Source: Clostridia bacterium (GTDB lineage Bacteria > Bacillota_A > Clostridia > Oscillospirales > CAG-272). From it: a DNA stretch of 6,507 nt. The DNA is taken from the NCBI GenBank assembly GCA_017395725.1, contig JAFQOB010000161.1:1-6507 (forward strand). The letters run 5' to 3'. The position numbers were made by a program, and so were the translations under genes. Below the pieces are notes generated by a model. It was not told the origin of the DNA. It made no database searches and was given only the letters and a program-made list of their open reading frames with translations. Shown here piece after piece: positions 5,224 through 6,507 of the stretch; position 1 is the first letter of the stretch; each line of letters begins with the position of its first letter.

Positions 5224-5813
5224 TGGTCTGTTTCGCTTTCTTTTAAAAACGCCTTGTATTCCTCGTAGGAGTAAAGTAGGTTTATTGTATCAAGCAAGGC
5301 GTTTGCAGATATGTTTAGAGGAAGTCCAAGTCTTTTTTTGAGTGCATTTCTTTTATTGGCACTGTTAGGGGCGCCCGTAAGTCCGTCTTCAAAAAAGTCA
5401 AGCTTTGAGACTTGTTTGGGTTTGTTTTTTTGAATATTGGATTCAAAGGGAGCAAAAAGCATACGTAAAGTATCAGCTTGAATTCCCTCAACCCCGAGAA
5501 ATCCCTCTTTTGAAGGAGTAGTTTTCCTTTTTTCTTTGCCTTCGATTTGAGGGGGATAAAGATGTATTATTTTTTCTTTTGGCAGAATTGAACTCAGGTG
5601 GTTTCTTATAAGCAGTCCCGCACCGTCGCTGTCTGTCAGTACAATAACGCCTTTTTTGTGGGCTAACTGCCTTATGTAATTTTGCGTTTCTTCGGATTTA
5701 AAAAGTCCGAAACCGTCTGTTTTTATTATTTGACCGTCAATGATGGAGTTAAGCTTTATGACGTCATATTTTCCCTCGACGATAATAGGGATATCTATTG
5801 TGATTTTTTTCAT
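5220..5813 (-). CDS. rnmV: Ribonuclease M5-like Toprim protein (5S rRNA maturation)
   Basis: A 197-residue protein with an N-terminal Toprim domain and a C-terminal DUF4093-like domain, the layout of RNase M5. RNase M5 makes the final double cut that releases mature 5S rRNA from its precursor in Firmicutes. The Toprim acidic residues are clear: E13 in IIVEGKYDV (10-18), and D61 and D63 in VLTDSDGAG (58-66). The block GFLGVEG (104-110) matches the conserved GVE turn of the family. The C-terminal part, LTGAPNSANKRNALKKRLG (145-163) and the helices after it, resembles the tail of other M5 proteins. Length is near the usual 180-190. It overlaps holA and the GtrA-type gene by 4 bases each, and no ribosome binding site is evident before its ATG. 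In Bacillus rnmV sits beside ksgA; no ksgA is seen here. M5-like proteins with other targets cannot be excluded. Confidence 0.85.
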   Translation of the reverse strand: MKKITIDIPIIVEGKYDVIKLNSIIDGQIIKTDGFGLFKSEETQNYIRQLAHKKGVIVLTDSDGAGLLIRNHLSSILPKEKIIHLYPPQIEGKEKRKTTPSKEGFLGVEGIQADTLRMLFAPFESNIQKNKPKQVSKLDFFEDGLTGAPNSANKRNALKKRLGLPLNISANALLDTINLLYSYEEYKAFLKESETDQ

Positions 5814-6507
5814 TTTATTCTGTCTGTCATTGACAGCTTGATGAGAAGAACGTCAAGGATATTGTAGCTGTCAAGATTTCCCGATTTTATTTTAATATCT
5901 GCGTCGTGGCAGAGCTCAATTGCTTTTTCAAGTCCTTTTTTGCTTAGGTTGTTTACCCTTTTGACGTAAAGCTTTACTCTATATTCGTGTATACCCGTTT
6001 CTTTTATAATTTCAGGCATAAGCATACCTGATTCGAGTAAAGTTTTAACAGTGTAAAGCGAAGAATAAGTACTTGTGATACTGCCGAGTATAAGCTCAGG
6101 CTTTTCTTTATGGAGCTTCATATCGGTCAAAATAGAAAAGGCTCTTTCCGTGTCGCCGTTTAATATAGCGTTAGAAAAATCAAAGGTATCAATTTCATTT
6201 ACAGAAGATGATACCGTGTGAATATCGGCTTCGGTAACGGTATTTCTGCCGTTTTGCAAAACGTATGCCACAAGCTTTGTGATTTCGTGGTTTAAGGTTG
6301 TCATATCTCTTCCGCAGTACTTGAGCAAGAAGTTACAAACGTTAGGGTCGGCATTAATTTTGTGTGCGGAAAAATGCTTTTGTATCCAAGCGGCAAGTCG
6401 TGCGGGAGTTTCTTTTGCAAAGTTTACTGTTTGTATACACTTATTGATTCTTGCAAGAAGCTTCGAGGGCTTTTTTTCCGTACCCGCATCAAAGTTTTCA
6501 GGTCGGG
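5810..6507 (-). CDS. holA: DNA polymerase III delta subunit, C-terminal part (truncated by window edge)
   Basis: The last 231 residues of the clamp-loader delta subunit, which opens the beta sliding clamp as part of the DNA polymerase III holoenzyme. The frame is open to the right edge, so about the first third (roughly 100 residues) and the true start lie outside the window. A TTG at 6328 is internal, since homology continues upstream of it: FAKETPARLAAWIQKHF, then NADPNVCNFLLKYCGRDM and the LNHEITKLVAY block, all typical of delta domain II. Later blocks also fit, with IDTFDFSNAILNGD (the NIFDL region), the helical collar, and AIELCHDADIKIKSG near the C terminus. The end, with LDVLLIKLS, is complete. 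It is the first visible gene of the leftward operon and overlaps rnmV by 4 bases. The AAA+ N terminus cannot be judged. Confidence 0.93.
   Translation of the reverse strand, partial: RPENFDAGTEKKPSKLLARINKCIQTVNFAKETPARLAAWIQKHFSAHKINADPNVCNFLLKYCGRDMTTLNHEITKLVAYVLQNGRNTVTEADIHTVSSSVNEIDTFDFSNAILNGDTERAFSILTDMKLHKEKPELILGSITSTYSSLYTVKTLLESGMLMPEIIKETGIHEYRVKLYVKRVNNLSKKGLEKAIELCHDADIKIKSGNLDSYNILDVLLIKLSMTDRIK

Noticed and set aside
6326..6328. TTG at 6328 as the start of the right-most gene
   Set aside because: The frame stays open to the window edge and the upstream translation continues to match DNA polymerase III delta, so this TTG is an internal Leu codon.

Overview
The window looks like a chromosomal segment from a low-to-moderate GC Gram-positive bacterium, most likely a gut-type member of the Clostridia (Oscillospirales/Ruminococcaceae-like). 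The clues are a stand-alone CarD-family regulator with a consensus sigma-A promoter, an RNase M5-type Toprim protein, a PunA-type trimeric purine nucleoside phosphorylase, AGGAGG-like ribosome binding sites and many ATGA stop/start overlaps. The taxonomic call is inference from gene content and style, not from a marker gene.

Layout. Positions 1-232 hold no gene. The first 81 bases form two nested or adjacent hairpins that look like the end of an interspersed repeat, and a clear promoter and ribosome binding site then serve a rightward carD-like gene (233-766). A hairpin terminator at 758-805 separates this gene from a leftward run of genes filling the rest of the window. In transcription order from the right edge, that run is: holA (DNA polymerase III delta, truncated by the window edge), an RNase M5-like gene (rnmV), a GtrA-family membrane protein gene, a purine nucleoside phosphorylase gene, rnhA (RNase HI), an mnmA-type tRNA 2-thiouridylase gene, a 60-residue unknown gene, a zeta-toxin-like P-loop kinase gene, and a PflX-type radical SAM gene. 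Neighbours overlap by 4 bases or lie 3-4 bases apart. The one larger gap, 36 bases, precedes the 60-residue gene. No internal terminator is visible, so the nine genes read as one operon or its tail end.

Function. Most of the leftward operon is nucleic-acid housekeeping: replication clamp loading (HolA), 5S rRNA maturation (RNase M5), removal of RNA from RNA/DNA hybrids (RNase HI), wobble-uridine thiolation (MnmA) and purine salvage (PNP). The least explained part is the two-gene cassette of a small helical protein plus a zeta-like kinase, whose arrangement resembles a toxin-antitoxin pair but whose small partner matches no antitoxin I recognise. The MnmA protein is also a compact variant with a TPNPCxxCN motif. 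That motif gives it three cysteines where the E. coli enzyme has one Asp and two Cys. I see no phage genes, transposase, CRISPR array, tRNA or rRNA here.
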